A stretch of DNA of 64,000 bases from assembly GCA_913043285.1 (NCBI GenBank), contig CAJWML010000013.1, forward strand, positions 50,824 through 114,823, in the 5' to 3' direction. The notes under the pieces are model-generated. The model was not told the DNA's origin, did not search any database, and saw nothing but the letters and a program-made list of their open reading frames with translations. How positions within the stretch are numbered: the first letter of the stretch is position 1; every line of letters starts with the position of its first letter. Of the stretch, positions 44,221 to 53,046 are shown in pieces. This DNA is from CAKZNE01 sp002695025 (GTDB taxonomy: Bacteria > Bacteroidota > Bacteroidia > Flavobacteriales > Schleiferiaceae). Made by a program: the position numbers and the translations under genes.

Positions 44221-47200
44221 TTAGGAGGAAATTGTAGTGTTTATACCTAATGCCGCCTGCCCCACTTCAAAGCCGGTATTATTGAGCTGAGCATAGACGA
44301 TATCAGACGTGAGACCATTTGTATTGTATCCGTCCATGGTTGAGATGAACGTATTTACGGTATTTACAAACTGCTGGATATTAGACCTGGTGCCGGAGTC
44401 TACTTTGCTTTCAACCGATTGCAGGTTGCTCACTGCGGTTTGCAAGTTGGTTTTGGTTTGCGGGGTTAAGAAGGTATAGCCGGTAATACTGCTTTGAACC
44501 GCAGCGTTCATAGTATAGGATGGTGCGGCTTCCTGGATTGCAGCCCAGGGCTTGGTATATTGTTGTGTGGCAGGCATTAGCTGGAAGCCTGTGGCCGGAA
44601 GTCCGGGTTCTTCAGTTTGAGTATGGTCACCTACCGCACCGGATAAGAAGGACAGTTGATAAAGGAGGGTGGAATTTTCACCCAAGGCGGTTTGGGGAAA
44701 GTCCCAGGCGGCAACAAAGTTTCCATTGCCGTCTATACCCACAGTAAGTTTCTCTATCTGTATGTTGGTGGCTACATTGGTTAATTGACTTTGTACGCGG
44801 CTTAATAAGGGTTTTACCTTATTGATCAATTGGTTAACCTGGTCTTCGGCTTTCTTTTTCTCACTGTCACCACCTCCAAACCAACTTTTAATAGTATCCC
44901 AAATCTTGGAGAGGAAGCTGGCTACGGTAGCGGCAGCGGCAGCGGCAATAACGGCTACTACTACACCATCCAGTTCAAGCACGGCACCTAAATCACCGGC
45001 TATTTCTCCAGCTTCCAAAGCTTCTTCCAAAGCCTCTGCGAGGTCTTCGTCTTTAGTTTTGCAAAGTATGCGCGCAGCAATAGAGGCACTTACCTTTTTA
45101 GCAGCCACCAGTGCTATGGCTTCATAAGTTTTCGGGTTGCTGATGATATCCTGGAATATAAGTTCCAGGTTTTGTGGGTTGGTAGCCGTATCCCAAATGG
45201 CTTTCGGCAGGTCGTCTAAAGAAGTTGGGATGGAAAAATCTATTTCAAAATCTACGGGCACGGTGGTTATGCTCTGGCCGGCAATGGTAAGCTCTACGGA
45301 AACGGTAAGGGGTACCTGCATGATACCGGTTGATACCTGTGAAGGTTTTTGCCCACTGGTAAGGGACAGGGAAAAAGTGGTTTTAACCTCATTGTTGAAC
45401 ATGGAGTTCACCAGGTCCTGGCAGCCGTTCCCCCCGAGCTTGTTCAGTTGGTTTACTATGTTTTCTATGGCTTTGGCGTCCTGGATTTCCTGTGTACCTA
45501 ACCCATCAATGCTGGTGATGGAGAAGTCGCCTTTGGTCCATTGCCAGTCTATAGTTATAGAAGGAGTGCCCTGGTGCTGGTAGGAGCCACTGAAAATACC
45601 ATTGGAATAATCCATGGTGAAATTGCCAATGTCTGTACCAAATAAAGTGAGGTTCTGAACACTTACCTCAAAGGTTTTCTGACCGTTGGTGGTTTTAATG
45701 GTAAGGGTAGGGGCGGTCAGTTGTATGAAGTAAACCGTGAGGGTAGTGGTTTTTTGGGATGGGGTACCAATGTAGGTTCCTGAAAGTTCAATTCCGTCAC
45801 TTTCCACATCCAGATCAATCTGGAAATTATATTCCTCAAAAAACTGCAATACCGCATCCAGATGGTAACCTTCTTTGTAGGTTACCGAGGTGGAGGTTCC
45901 GTTACCGGAGGTTGATGGTGGATACTGAAAGGTATAAGCGCTACACTGCTGTGCTGTGGAGCCTGAAGGGCATTTAAGGTAATACATGCTCCCGGAAACC
46001 AGACCAATGGCTTTGGTTATATCGTCTACCCACTGCCAGGGCTTCTGGATTACCTGAACTACAAAGTCGTAAATGGTAAGTACAGGATTGGCAGTGAGGC
46101 TTACCAGGGCCAGGCGGGGTTCACTTTTCTCAAAAATAATGGTGCCCTGCAGAATGAGGTTGTTTTCCAGGGCTTCCAGATTAATCTGCCCATTAATGAT
46201 GAGATCCGTGCTGGCTGGTATTGCTTTGGGCTGAGTTTGAGCAAAAGTGTGGTCAATATCAAGGGTAAGCTGGCCAAAGTTTATCCCGGTCATCCCAAAG
46301 GGTGCGTCAACAGTTTGGGTGGAAGAGCCTGTGGATAGTTCCAGGCTGGCCAGGAGTTTCGTGTTGTTTACGGTAAGGTCTCCCTGAAAGGTAAAGGAGG
46401 GTTTATCGGTTCCCAGGGTAAAGGGGGCAAACTCCACACTACCGCTTAATTCGTATTGATCCTGATTGGAGGTGTACTGAAAGAGAATATTCTCGCGTCC
46501 GTTGTTTCCACTGAATTTAAAAATATTCAATAGCGTGAAAGTAGGAAAGGATGCAAATAGTGCTGAGTTAGTTGGTTGAGCAGGAGTTTTTTGTGTTTCG
46601 GTTTGGGTGCGAAAGCCATATATGGTGATGTTGTTCATCTGCCCGCTGTAACCAATGGTAAGCATGGAGTTGAACAGGGATATCTGTCCAAAATCCATTA
46701 TTGCCCAAAAGCTGATACCAGTTACCTGATCTGATGAAAAAGCCTGCGTAAACTGCTGCGTAAAATCCTGCGGCATATTGCTAAGCGGGAAGGATGGTGG
46801 CATAAGTGCTCCGGCTTTCCCGGTGGGGGTGGCGGCATTGGGTTGCAGTTGGCTGATCTGCTGAAGGGCCTGGGTGTAGGTGAGGCCCGTATTAGTTTTT
46901 GGGGAAGAACCCTGACCCGTGGTATTCTGGGTTTCATTCTTTTTAGCCATCCGGAAGAGTCCGGCACTTTGAATGTTAATGGTAAGGTTGGGAAAAGTAG
47001 TGCTAAAGATGGCCGACAGGATATTGCCGATGTTTAGGGTTCCTGCAAAGTTGAGGTAAACAAGGGTGGCGTTATCGGAGATAAAATAGGCCCCGGTTAC
47101 TTCTGCTTGCTGTACAGCTGATGAAAGATCTCCACTGAGGCTTATATCGCAGCCTATGGATATAACCTGACCGGAATAATCAGGGTCTTTTCCCTGGGTG

Positions 47201-47565
47201 GGCGCCTTACTTAAGTACTCATAAAAAAGATAGCCCTGGTTAATGGTAAGAGTAGTAAGCAGGGGGATAGGGAGGCTTATATTTTTCACGGCTCCACTAA
47301 AGGCCAGCTTACGGTCTTCCCCGTTTTGACCTTCCTTGCTAATGCTCCCTGAAATCTGAGCCACGGGAATGGAGGAACCGGCCGGCAAAACCACATTAAG
47401 GCCGTTGAAGCGGTTTTTGACCACGGTGGCCAGATCCAGTCCAGACCCGGAAACCCGGGCCGCAAAGGAGAATGAATCTTCCCCGTATTGGGTGCTCAGG
47501 TCTATCTGTACATCGTCAACCACAATAGCGGTTGACAGGCCCATAGATGTGGTAGCCTCCGACAA
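44221..47565 (-). CDS. Very large beta-rich protein with hydrophobic segment and coiled coil, unknown family
   Basis: 1114 residues, no signal peptide. Residues 1-850 are almost all alternating strands with Thr/Ser/Gly/Asn-rich turns and no enzyme motif. A region of about 800-850 is helical (KTYEAIALVAAKKVSASIAA), then acidic (DEDLAEALEEALEAGEIAGD). A strongly hydrophobic Ala/Val stretch follows (VVVAVIAAAAAATVASFLS, about 862-885), then a charged coiled-coil-like region to about 935. The C-terminal ~180 residues are mixed helix/strand. The hydrophobic segment next to a coiled coil could be a buried core or a membrane-insertion hairpin. I do not recognise the family. It is the second gene of the unusual cluster. 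Confidence 0.6.
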   Translation of the reverse strand: MSEATTSMGLSTAIVVDDVQIDLSTQYGEDSFSFAARVSGSGLDLATVVKNRFNGLNVVLPAGSSIPVAQISGSISKEGQNGEDRKLAFSGAVKNISLPIPLLTTLTINQGYLFYEYLSKAPTQGKDPDYSGQVISIGCDISLSGDLSSAVQQAEVTGAYFISDNATLVYLNFAGTLNIGNILSAIFSTTFPNLTINIQSAGLFRMAKKNETQNTTGQGSSPKTNTGLTYTQALQQISQLQPNAATPTGKAGALMPPSFPLSNMPQDFTQQFTQAFSSDQVTGISFWAIMDFGQISLFNSMLTIGYSGQMNNITIYGFRTQTETQKTPAQPTNSALFASFPTFTLLNIFKFSGNNGRENILFQYTSNQDQYELSGSVEFAPFTLGTDKPSFTFQGDLTVNNTKLLASLELSTGSSTQTVDAPFGMTGINFGQLTLDIDHTFAQTQPKAIPASTDLIINGQINLEALENNLILQGTIIFEKSEPRLALVSLTANPVLTIYDFVVQVIQKPWQWVDDITKAIGLVSGSMYYLKCPSGSTAQQCSAYTFQYPPSTSGNGTSTSVTYKEGYHLDAVLQFFEEYNFQIDLDVESDGIELSGTYIGTPSQKTTTLTVYFIQLTAPTLTIKTTNGQKTFEVSVQNLTLFGTDIGNFTMDYSNGIFSGSYQHQGTPSITIDWQWTKGDFSITSIDGLGTQEIQDAKAIENIVNQLNKLGGNGCQDLVNSMFNNEVKTTFSLSLTSGQKPSQVSTGIMQVPLTVSVELTIAGQSITTVPVDFEIDFSIPTSLDDLPKAIWDTATNPQNLELIFQDIISNPKTYEAIALVAAKKVSASIAARILCKTKDEDLAEALEEALEAGEIAGDLGAVLELDGVVVAVIAAAAAATVASFLSKIWDTIKSWFGGGDSEKKKAEDQVNQLINKVKPLLSRVQSQLTNVATNIQIEKLTVGIDGNGNFVAAWDFPQTALGENSTLLYQLSFLSGAVGDHTQTEEPGLPATGFQLMPATQQYTKPWAAIQEAAPSYTMNAAVQSSITGYTFLTPQTKTNLQTAVSNLQSVESKVDSGTRSNIQQFVNTVNTFISTMDGYNTNGLTSDIVYAQLNNTGFEVGQAALGINTTISS

Positions 47566-47704
47566 AATGAGTAGCGTTTAAGGGTTGGTTGTGGCTTACA
47601 AATGGCTTGATGCCGTATGCCGCGTAATATGGTGCGCTCCTGGAAAGAAATCCACCCGTGAATTTATGGCTTCACGGATGGATGCTATTCAATGGATCAT
47701 GTTA

Positions 47705-48121
47705 TTATTGTTGTGGAGGGTTGGGGGGCGTAGCAGCCTTGGTTCCCTTGGGACCATCCGTAGGGGGAGTTGTGGTGAAGGCACCCGTGGCAAAGCTCAC
47801 CGAAAGGTTGTTTATGGCAAAGGAAGTTCCGGAAGGAAGTATGGAGGCCGGGGGGCTTAGTTGCAGATACATGTTCTGGGGAGCTCCTGAATCAGTAGCG
47901 GCATCATAATAGGCTTCCATCCATAGCAGGGTTGGTACATTTTCACCGGTGGGTGTTTTAGCCTGTTCCGTTTTGCTGTATATCATCAATTCATAAGGTG
48001 ATGCCTGAACGGGGGTGGAGGTTGGAATGTCTACAGAGAGATCATAGGTTTCTCCGTTAACTGAAATGTCTGTTTTAATGGATCCTGAGATTGATGCGGA
48101 TCCTGAAGCTTCTGTACTCAT
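47705..48121 (-). CDS. Small beta-rich cytosolic protein, first gene of the PixA-like cluster
   Basis: 138 residues, no signal peptide, no Cys. A strand-rich core (SIKTDISVNGETYDLSVDI, YELMIYSK, NMYLQLSPP, FAINNLSVSFATG) ends in a Pro/Thr/Lys-rich tail (TPPTDGPKGTKAATPPNPPQ). No known family recognised. It leads a run of five minus-strand genes (to 40618), with 139 bases to the next start. Those bases hold a small hairpin (CCGTGAA/TTCACGG, 47657-47678) that could set the ratio of the two products. Confidence 0.55.
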   Translation of the reverse strand: MSTEASGSASISGSIKTDISVNGETYDLSVDIPTSTPVQASPYELMIYSKTEQAKTPTGENVPTLLWMEAYYDAATDSGAPQNMYLQLSPPASILPSGTSFAINNLSVSFATGAFTTTPPTDGPKGTKAATPPNPPQQ

Positions 48122-48674
48122 GACTTAAAAGGTTTAGTTATATGATTGATTATACCCATTCCATGTCTTTTAATAAGTAGAGTGAGACACAAAAAGGCTA
48201 TGTGAAGTTAAGATAAGACCTTTGAATTTTTGGGGAGGAAAAGCGGGTTAGGTTGGTTATTTATTGCAGACGACATAAATCCTTTAGTGAAAAGATGCTT
48301 TTTTTTATTGGATGGCTTTGGTTTAGTTATATAATATTTTGCAATTAAAAAGGATTTAGTATGAGTATAACTTTATGTTGTGAAGTTCAAAGGATAATGT
48401 AAAAAAGTAGTTTATAACGTATTTAAATTCTGATGGCTAGTGTGAAGTAGTGGGTGGAAAAGTTGATAGGCTGATACGTTTTATATGGTGTGGGATGGTC
48501 TCTGCTTTTTTTTTTTGTGCAATATGCGCAGCAAGAGCTGATACTGGGCGCTTCAGCTTGGGGAAGAAAGCTTTATAAATCTGGTGGAGAACAATTGTTG
48601 ATTATAAAAAAAGCCACTCCGTAAGGAGTGGCCTTTAAATTTAAATAGAGTTATTTCTTGCCTTCGTTCGTAGA
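48122..48674. other. AT-rich intergenic stretch
   Basis: About 550 bases upstream of the five-gene cluster. The cluster promoter should be here but no clean TTTG/TAnnTTTG pair is near 48121. Apart from the hairpin at 48607-48636, nothing is recognised. Confidence 0.45.
48607..48636 (-). terminator. Rho-independent terminator of the Cys-rich secreted protein gene
   Basis: GCCACTCC and GGAGTGGC pair around GTAA. Read on the minus strand it ends in seven T, about 40 bases after the stop of the 48675-49094 gene. Confidence 0.75.
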
Positions 48675-49094
48675 TCAGTAAATTCTTATATCCGTGGGAG
48701 AGGTGAATTCAGCGATGTAAGACCGGCATTTGCTATCGCAGTGTGCACCTCCGTCTTTTATGGGGAAGTTGTAGCAAAAGCGGGCAATGGTAATTCCTAA
48801 GTTGGAGCAGGCCCTGCAATTAGGGTCAGCCGGAGTAATTCCTGCTCCGGCCCATTCGAGTTTGGTTCCACCACATGGTGAAATAGGTGTAACCGAATTG
48901 GGAGGTATACAAACCTGGCCGGTAGTGCAGGCGTTAGCACAGTTGTTGGGACTTTTGGCCCGCACTTCTACTATGTAATAGCAATCAGTGGTGTTGGTAA
49001 CCATAACGCTGGCCGATTGAGCGTAGCTCATAACAGATAACAGGGTAAAAGCCATCAGGGCCAATGCCCTTTTGGTACTAAGAAGAGTTTTCAT
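48675..49094 (-). CDS. Secreted Cys-rich protein, family A member 1
   Basis: 139 residues with a signal peptide ending MSYAQ. The mature ~115 residues hold twelve Cys, including NNCANACTTGQVC, NCRACSN and HCDSKCRSY. It ends in AEFTSPTDIRIY. The same frame, with a Cys-containing middle, PP(N)-type motif C(I/V)P, an EWA segment and a terminal (V/A)EF-SP---IY, recurs in the gene at 55190. Many disulphides suggest an extracellular or periplasmic structural role. Promoter box TATATTTG on the minus strand at 49120-49127. No T9SS tag. Confidence 0.65.
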   Translation of the reverse strand: MKTLLSTKRALALMAFTLLSVMSYAQSASVMVTNTTDCYYIVEVRAKSPNNCANACTTGQVCIPPNSVTPISPCGGTKLEWAGAGITPADPNCRACSNLGITIARFCYNFPIKDGGAHCDSKCRSYIAEFTSPTDIRIY

Positions 49095-49119
49095 GGGTTA
49101 ATGATTAAAAGTTCAACCC

Positions 49120-49127
49120 AAATATAG
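49120..49127 (-). promoter_or_regulatory. -7 box of the Cys-rich secreted protein gene
   Basis: Minus-strand TATATTTG, an exact TAnnTTTG match, 26 bases upstream of the ATG. The -33 is not clear. Confidence 0.5.
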
Positions 49128-49264
49128 ATCAAAGACAATAGTATAAAACAGAGAGCTTTATACTAGTATTTTAAACGTGTACTATCGTGAAAAGGTGATT
49201 GTAATGAGGTGTGATGTTATATTTTTTACGTTGACCTAACGTAGTAGTTAAGCTAACAAAATTG

Positions 49265-49645
49265 TTAGCTCTGCTGAGCTGGTATATTGGTGCTCTTTAG
49301 TTCAAGAGAGAGGTACTTATATATCATCATCCCGGAAAGCAGCATGGTGGAAATAAAATAAGCCAATCCCACAAACAGTAATTTCTGAGCATCGGCATTG
49401 AAGGTTTCAAATTCCCTGAATTCTGACATTAAAGCCAATAGCATATACAGGCTGGTGCCAATGAGTATTACGGGGATTATAAGTCCTATAATCCGGTTTT
49501 TGAAAATGAGCTGAAGAACCAGAATAATTAGCAGGCCTATGGCAACGGGGTTAATGATGCGAGCGGCAGAGACCCAATAAAAGAGAACTGCTACCATTAA
49601 AAGATATTCCGGTGACTGGAGTAAGGCTTGCTTTATTTTTTTCAT
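49265..49645 (-). CDS. Four-helix membrane protein, unknown
   Basis: 126 residues with about four hydrophobic helices (LLMVAVLFYWVSAA, PVAIGLLIILVLQLIF, IIGLIIPVILIGTSLYMLLA, LLFVGLAYFISTMLLSGMMI). Basic N-terminus (MKKIKQ), so cytoplasmic N-terminus by the positive-inside rule. No conserved motif is recognised. It stands between two unrelated minus-strand genes with wide gaps. Confidence 0.65.
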   Translation of the reverse strand: MKKIKQALLQSPEYLLMVAVLFYWVSAARIINPVAIGLLIILVLQLIFKNRIIGLIIPVILIGTSLYMLLALMSEFREFETFNADAQKLLFVGLAYFISTMLLSGMMIYKYLSLELKSTNIPAQQS

Positions 49646-49849
49646 TTCAGGGGTTGATTTATTGTCCTTAACGGTGAAGGGGTGGTTTTAGTGTTGCAAG
49701 GCTATGGGGTTTAAGAAATCAGATCATACCGTTCAGGCTTCAATACCTCACGCCAGGAGCGTGACACTCAGCCTGACTCACTAATTTTATTGTAAGGGTG
49801 GTAAGGAACCGGTCCTGGCTGGGTTGCCAGAGCCAGTCGAACTATAAAA

Positions 49850-49878
49850 AACCAAAGCCCCGACTGGGTGCCGGGGTT
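49850..49878 (-). terminator. Possible terminator of the lectin-like gene
   Basis: CCAAAGCCCCG pairs with CGGGGTTTGG across a short loop, about 25 bases after the stop at 49902. Read on the minus strand it is followed by TTTTTTATAG. Confidence 0.55.
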
Positions 49879-49901
49879 TGGATTAGGACTCAGAAATCTG
49901 A

Positions 49902-50291
49902 TCAGGATAATTTAAACACATTTACCTTGATAAAGCCAGTATTGTTCTGATAATCTGAATCGGCACAATACAACTTTAATTCAGGCGCGTTTCCGTGGAG
50001 AACGGTTATCTGCGAAAAGGTTCCGATGGTAAAGAAAGTTTGGCCATCATCAAAACTTCCTACCAATGCACCTGTGTTGATGCTTTGATTGGTGCTGCCA
50101 ATCTGGACTGTGCTGCCTTGTTTTCCATTGGCATTTGTTGACCACTCTTCTCTGTGGTCCCAAACGTTCCATCTTTCTTCGGGGTCGCAATAAAATACCA
50201 ATATGCTTCCGTATTCCAGAGATAAGCCTTCTACGGCTTTGCCTACTCCACCGTTGCTGCTATTGGTTTTTGCTTCAACTGCTATTTCCAT
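49902..50291 (-). CDS. LecA (PA-IL)-like calcium-dependent lectin-fold protein
   Basis: 129 residues from ATG 50291; an earlier in-frame ATG at 50318 adds nine residues. No signal peptide. Alignable by eye to the galactose lectin LecA of Pseudomonas aeruginosa (121 aa): a Y-G-S-I-L strand like PGDVIT, NTGALVGSF for CGALVMKIG, and a C-terminal LYCADSDYQNNTGFIKVNV for [20 protein letters not shown]. D111, N116 and N117 fall on calcium ligands D100, N107 and N108 of LecA. LecA is made in the cytoplasm, so the lack of a signal fits. Sugar specificity cannot be told. It is 1.8 kb from the PixA-like cluster on the same strand. Confidence 0.6.
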   Translation of the reverse strand: MEIAVEAKTNSSNGGVGKAVEGLSLEYGSILVFYCDPEERWNVWDHREEWSTNANGKQGSTVQIGSTNQSINTGALVGSFDDGQTFFTIGTFSQITVLHGNAPELKLYCADSDYQNNTGFIKVNVFKLS

Positions 50292-50635
50292 GTTGTAAAT
50301 AATTATATTCCTACTCATAAGGCTTTTCGGATTTACGCCTCCACCATTTACCCTGTGGAAGGGTCCGTTTTTTCAAGTGGGTTCTGCTCCACTTTTTCAA
50401 AAGCTTTTGTTGAAACAAATGTGGCTCGGTTTGGAGTGGGATATAAGAGTAGAAAAGAGGGGATTGTGAAATCAGGAGATTTCACCTCCCAGTGATATTA
50501 TTGCGTGGAAGTGTAAACCGATGGCTTTTACGGTTAAGCAGGATGTGCCTGGTGGAAGGGCAATGTTGTCAAAGTTGTAGTATAAACCAAGTGTGGTTTT
50601 TCGCTTAGTTTGGGAAGGTTGGTGGTTAAGATGGT
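50292..50635. other. Intergenic stretch without a supported gene
   Basis: About 340 bases upstream of the lectin-like gene. No convincing ORF, hairpin or clean promoter pair is seen. Confidence 0.45.
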
Positions 50636-51184
50636 TTAAAAATTCCAATTGATAAGAGGAAGTTGTCTTTTAGAATTTATGTTCCAAAGACCTATTTGGA
50701 TGCCTTTTAAGTGATTGGATATATTGACAATACCGAATTGTAGTCCTCTGTTAAAAGTGCCGTGAGTAAAACCTCCAGCCTGAATTCCATTTATGTGAAC
50801 ACTGCTGGTAAATAAGCCTACCTGTATACCATTCAATTGATAAGCCCAGCCAGATGACCCTATTTGTATGCCGTTTTGAAGATAAACGTGATTGGTAAGC
50901 AGGTTCAGGCTAAGCCCATTTACCTGTTGATTATCCTGGGCAATGGTGCCGATACTTGCTCCATTTACGTGGCAATCGCAATAGGTGCCGGTAAGTGAAA
51001 GGCTCAAGCCATTTACCCGCTCAGCGGCAGCTGTCAATATTTCATTTTCTATACTGCTATCGGGTTCCATGGAAGGGCTGGAGCCAGCCATTACTATACC
51101 CCACCCACTTCCTAGAAATTCCAGTCGTATCCCATTCGTTAAAACCTGATTAAACTGCCGGGTAAACAGCGCATAACCGCCCAC
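50636..51184 (-). CDS. LA_2272 family surface-repeat protein, start uncertain
   Basis: 182 residues from GTG 51184, the first standard start codon. The repeats NGIQVGLF-SSVHINGIQAGGF and GLQFGIVNIS-HLKGIQIGLW-NSKRQLPLINWNF are the LA_2272 surface-repeat type, which ends in Phe like an outer-membrane protein. The frame is open further upstream to 51331 and there encodes a clear signal peptide (ILLALALTFSIASSAQ) and a linker. No ATG, GTG or TTG precedes it; TGT stands where ATG would (51326-51328, followed by codons for K-I-H). Either the gene lost its start or uses a rare one. The real product would be about 230 residues, secreted to the outer membrane. Confidence 0.6.
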   Translation of the reverse strand: MGGYALFTRQFNQVLTNGIRLEFLGSGWGIVMAGSSPSMEPDSSIENEILTAAAERVNGLSLSLTGTYCDCHVNGASIGTIAQDNQQVNGLSLNLLTNHVYLQNGIQIGSSGWAYQLNGIQVGLFTSSVHINGIQAGGFTHGTFNRGLQFGIVNISNHLKGIQIGLWNINSKRQLPLINWNF

Positions 51185-51466
51185 CGCCAGACCGTGAGTA
51201 ATGTTGCTGTCTATTTGGTAAGTCCATACCGGCCAATGGTGTTTCGATTGCCCGGATTGAGCGGAGCTGGCAATGGAAAAAGTTAGGGCAAGGGCTAGTA
51301 GTATGTTTTTGAGTGTATGGATTTTACAGGTTTAAGGTTGATATGAGTAGATTGAAGATACGAAAGTAAGTTGTATGCGTGTTTGGGGTTATGCTGAAAG
51401 GTTTGTTCGAAGCCTGACGATGGGGAACCGAAGTGTGGTTCTCCAGGGTAGCTCTGCAAGGTGATT

Positions 51467-52393
51467 TTAGTTGGTCTTCAAAAACTGTTGTGCCTCCATC
51501 ATTTGAAATTCAGGGTTGTCTTCCAGGAGTTGGTGTAAGTAGCGGATGTGCCCCTGTCCGAAGATGATCAAAACCCGGTCATCAGCCTGGGTGTTCTCTA
51601 AAATATTCCGGTATATAAAAAGGTTGCGCTTATACCACTCTGCCACCAATTCAACGCCTATATTGTTAAAGTCAAAAGAGCGCATGAGGTAGGGCAGGCC
51701 GTCAATGTCCTGTTCTGTTTGCTGGTAAGAGAACAGTACGCCTGCCGTGTCTTTAACGGCAATGGCTACGTTGTTGTAATAATCATGATTTCGCAGCACC
51801 TGTTTCTTTCTATTCATGTGAAGCAGGTTTTCCCGCACTGTGCTTTTTAAAAATTGTTCTTGCTGCCTTTGGATCTGTGAAGCCTGTTCTGCCTTGTTTT
51901 TTTGGTAAGCTTCCAATTGCAGGGTGTCAGCAATAAAGTCGGCATACGGTCCTAACCATTGCCCGGGATGGTCTACGGCAATAATCTCAGCTATACCGGA
52001 TTTTTTGGCCAGCCGGAAGCCTATTTGGTAAACCTCATTGGTGCCTCCTTTAATTTTATTCAAGGTGATTTTATCATTTTTATACAGCTTTAACAAGCTG
52101 TCCAGCATGGGTTGATAGGCGGGGGTAAACTCCACAAAAATCTTGGTGGGTTTGAAGTCGGCCAGTAAGTCCACTACTTCCGCTATTTCCTTTTGCCGGG
52201 TTTCGGAAAAATAGTCATCCACCTCCATGTTATAGGTATCCTGACCGGGGTTGTTAAAGTGGTACATTCCCAGTAACAGGGCGGGAGTGCCTTCCTGCAT
52301 TACGGTTTGATCCGCCTGTTTTTTGGGCTCTGGCTTACATCCTGAGAAAAGGATTCCTATCAGTAAAGTTGAAGCTAGTTGTTGGCTTTTCAT
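51467..52393 (-). CDS. DUF5694 (TraB-like) lipoprotein
   Basis: 308 residues with lipobox ILFSGC (Cys about 19). A TraB/PrgY-like core: LLLGMYHFNNPGQD near the start, KIFVEFTPAYQP, AVDHPGQW, and a C-terminal VLIIFGQGHIRYLHQLL, with the G-x-x-H and E-F-T/GQGH His/Glu arrangement of that superfamily. Gram-negative TraB-like proteins are inferred to be proteases or lipid-active; no enzymatic activity is proven for DUF5694. Outer- or inner-membrane anchored. Single gene. Confidence 0.8.
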   Translation of the reverse strand: MKSQQLASTLLIGILFSGCKPEPKKQADQTVMQEGTPALLLGMYHFNNPGQDTYNMEVDDYFSETRQKEIAEVVDLLADFKPTKIFVEFTPAYQPMLDSLLKLYKNDKITLNKIKGGTNEVYQIGFRLAKKSGIAEIIAVDHPGQWLGPYADFIADTLQLEAYQKNKAEQASQIQRQQEQFLKSTVRENLLHMNRKKQVLRNHDYYNNVAIAVKDTAGVLFSYQQTEQDIDGLPYLMRSFDFNNIGVELVAEWYKRNLFIYRNILENTQADDRVLIIFGQGHIRYLHQLLEDNPEFQMMEAQQFLKTN

Positions 52394-52499
52394 GGATAAG
52401 GGGTTGGTTTGTAGAAGCTAAAATAGTGAAGTATGGGTTTTCCAAGGTTACTGCCGGCTTGGTGAGCAGGCATAAGCAGTGCAGGTAAACTAGTCAGGG

Positions 52500-52572
52500 T
52501 GCTATACCTGCGGCACTTCGCCAAGCTCAGCAGGGGCATAAGGTCAAGACTACCTTTTTTCCCTGAAACTAC
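52500..52572 (+). repeat. Dispersed repeat fragment (AAGGTCAAGACT type), copy 1
   Basis: GGTCAAGACTACCTTTTT and following CCCTGAAACTAC recur in altered form near 62530-62566 (AAGGTCAAGACTGCTTT, then CTTAAAAACTAC). Confidence 0.4.
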
Positions 52573-52606
52573 AACTGATGGGGTGTAGTTCCCTTTAGGA
52601 TCATCT

Positions 52607-53044
52607 TTAAAAATACAGCATAGTGATCACCATTTTTTTCTGGTTTTGAGGCCAGCTGAATTTCGCATCCTCAAAATGAGGCGGGCCTAGAAAACCCTTG
52701 GCGTTTTGCAAAGCACAGGCATCTTCTTTGGGCATCCCTAAAACGTTGGTGTCCAGCGTGCCGCTCTGGTTTTCATCGTGCACCACGGCCAGCGCATAGG
52801 TGCCTTGTGGTAAATTTTCTATAACAAAGCGGCCTTGGCCATTTTCAGGTTTTACGATTAGTCTCTTTAAGGCGTGTTTGGTTTCCATCGGGAAGCCTTT
52901 TCCGGAGTTGAAAATATCCAGCACCAACATGCCCTTATTATTCTTCAGGCCATTCACCTCCACAATGAGCTTATCGGTGGTTTGAGCCTTAAGGCATGGG
53001 GCCAGGGCAAAGAGCAGTACGAGGCTAAGCATTACTTTTTTCAT
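52607..53044 (-). CDS. DUF2141 domain protein, secreted
   Basis: 145 residues with a signal peptide (about 21 residues, ending CLKAQ). The DUF2141 signature is complete: LIVEVNGLKNNKGMLVLDIFN, GKGFP, GTYALAVVHDENQSGTLDTN and a GPPHFEDAKFSW ending. Periplasmic or outer-membrane-associated; function unknown. It begins 2 bp after the redoxin gene stops and is the last of three minus-strand genes. Confidence 0.85.
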   Translation of the reverse strand: MKKVMLSLVLLFALAPCLKAQTTDKLIVEVNGLKNNKGMLVLDIFNSGKGFPMETKHALKRLIVKPENGQGRFVIENLPQGTYALAVVHDENQSGTLDTNVLGMPKEDACALQNAKGFLGPPHFEDAKFSWPQNQKKMVITMLYF

Positions 53045-53046
53045 GC

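Noticed and set aside
46722..46967. 81-codon minus-strand frame in another phase of the 1114-aa gene
   Set aside because: Arg/Pro-rich shadow of the real coding sequence.
40618..48121. Prophage or contractile injection system
   Set aside because: Only a fibre-like N-terminus is seen; no sheath, tube, baseplate, capsid, terminase or integrase gene is present.
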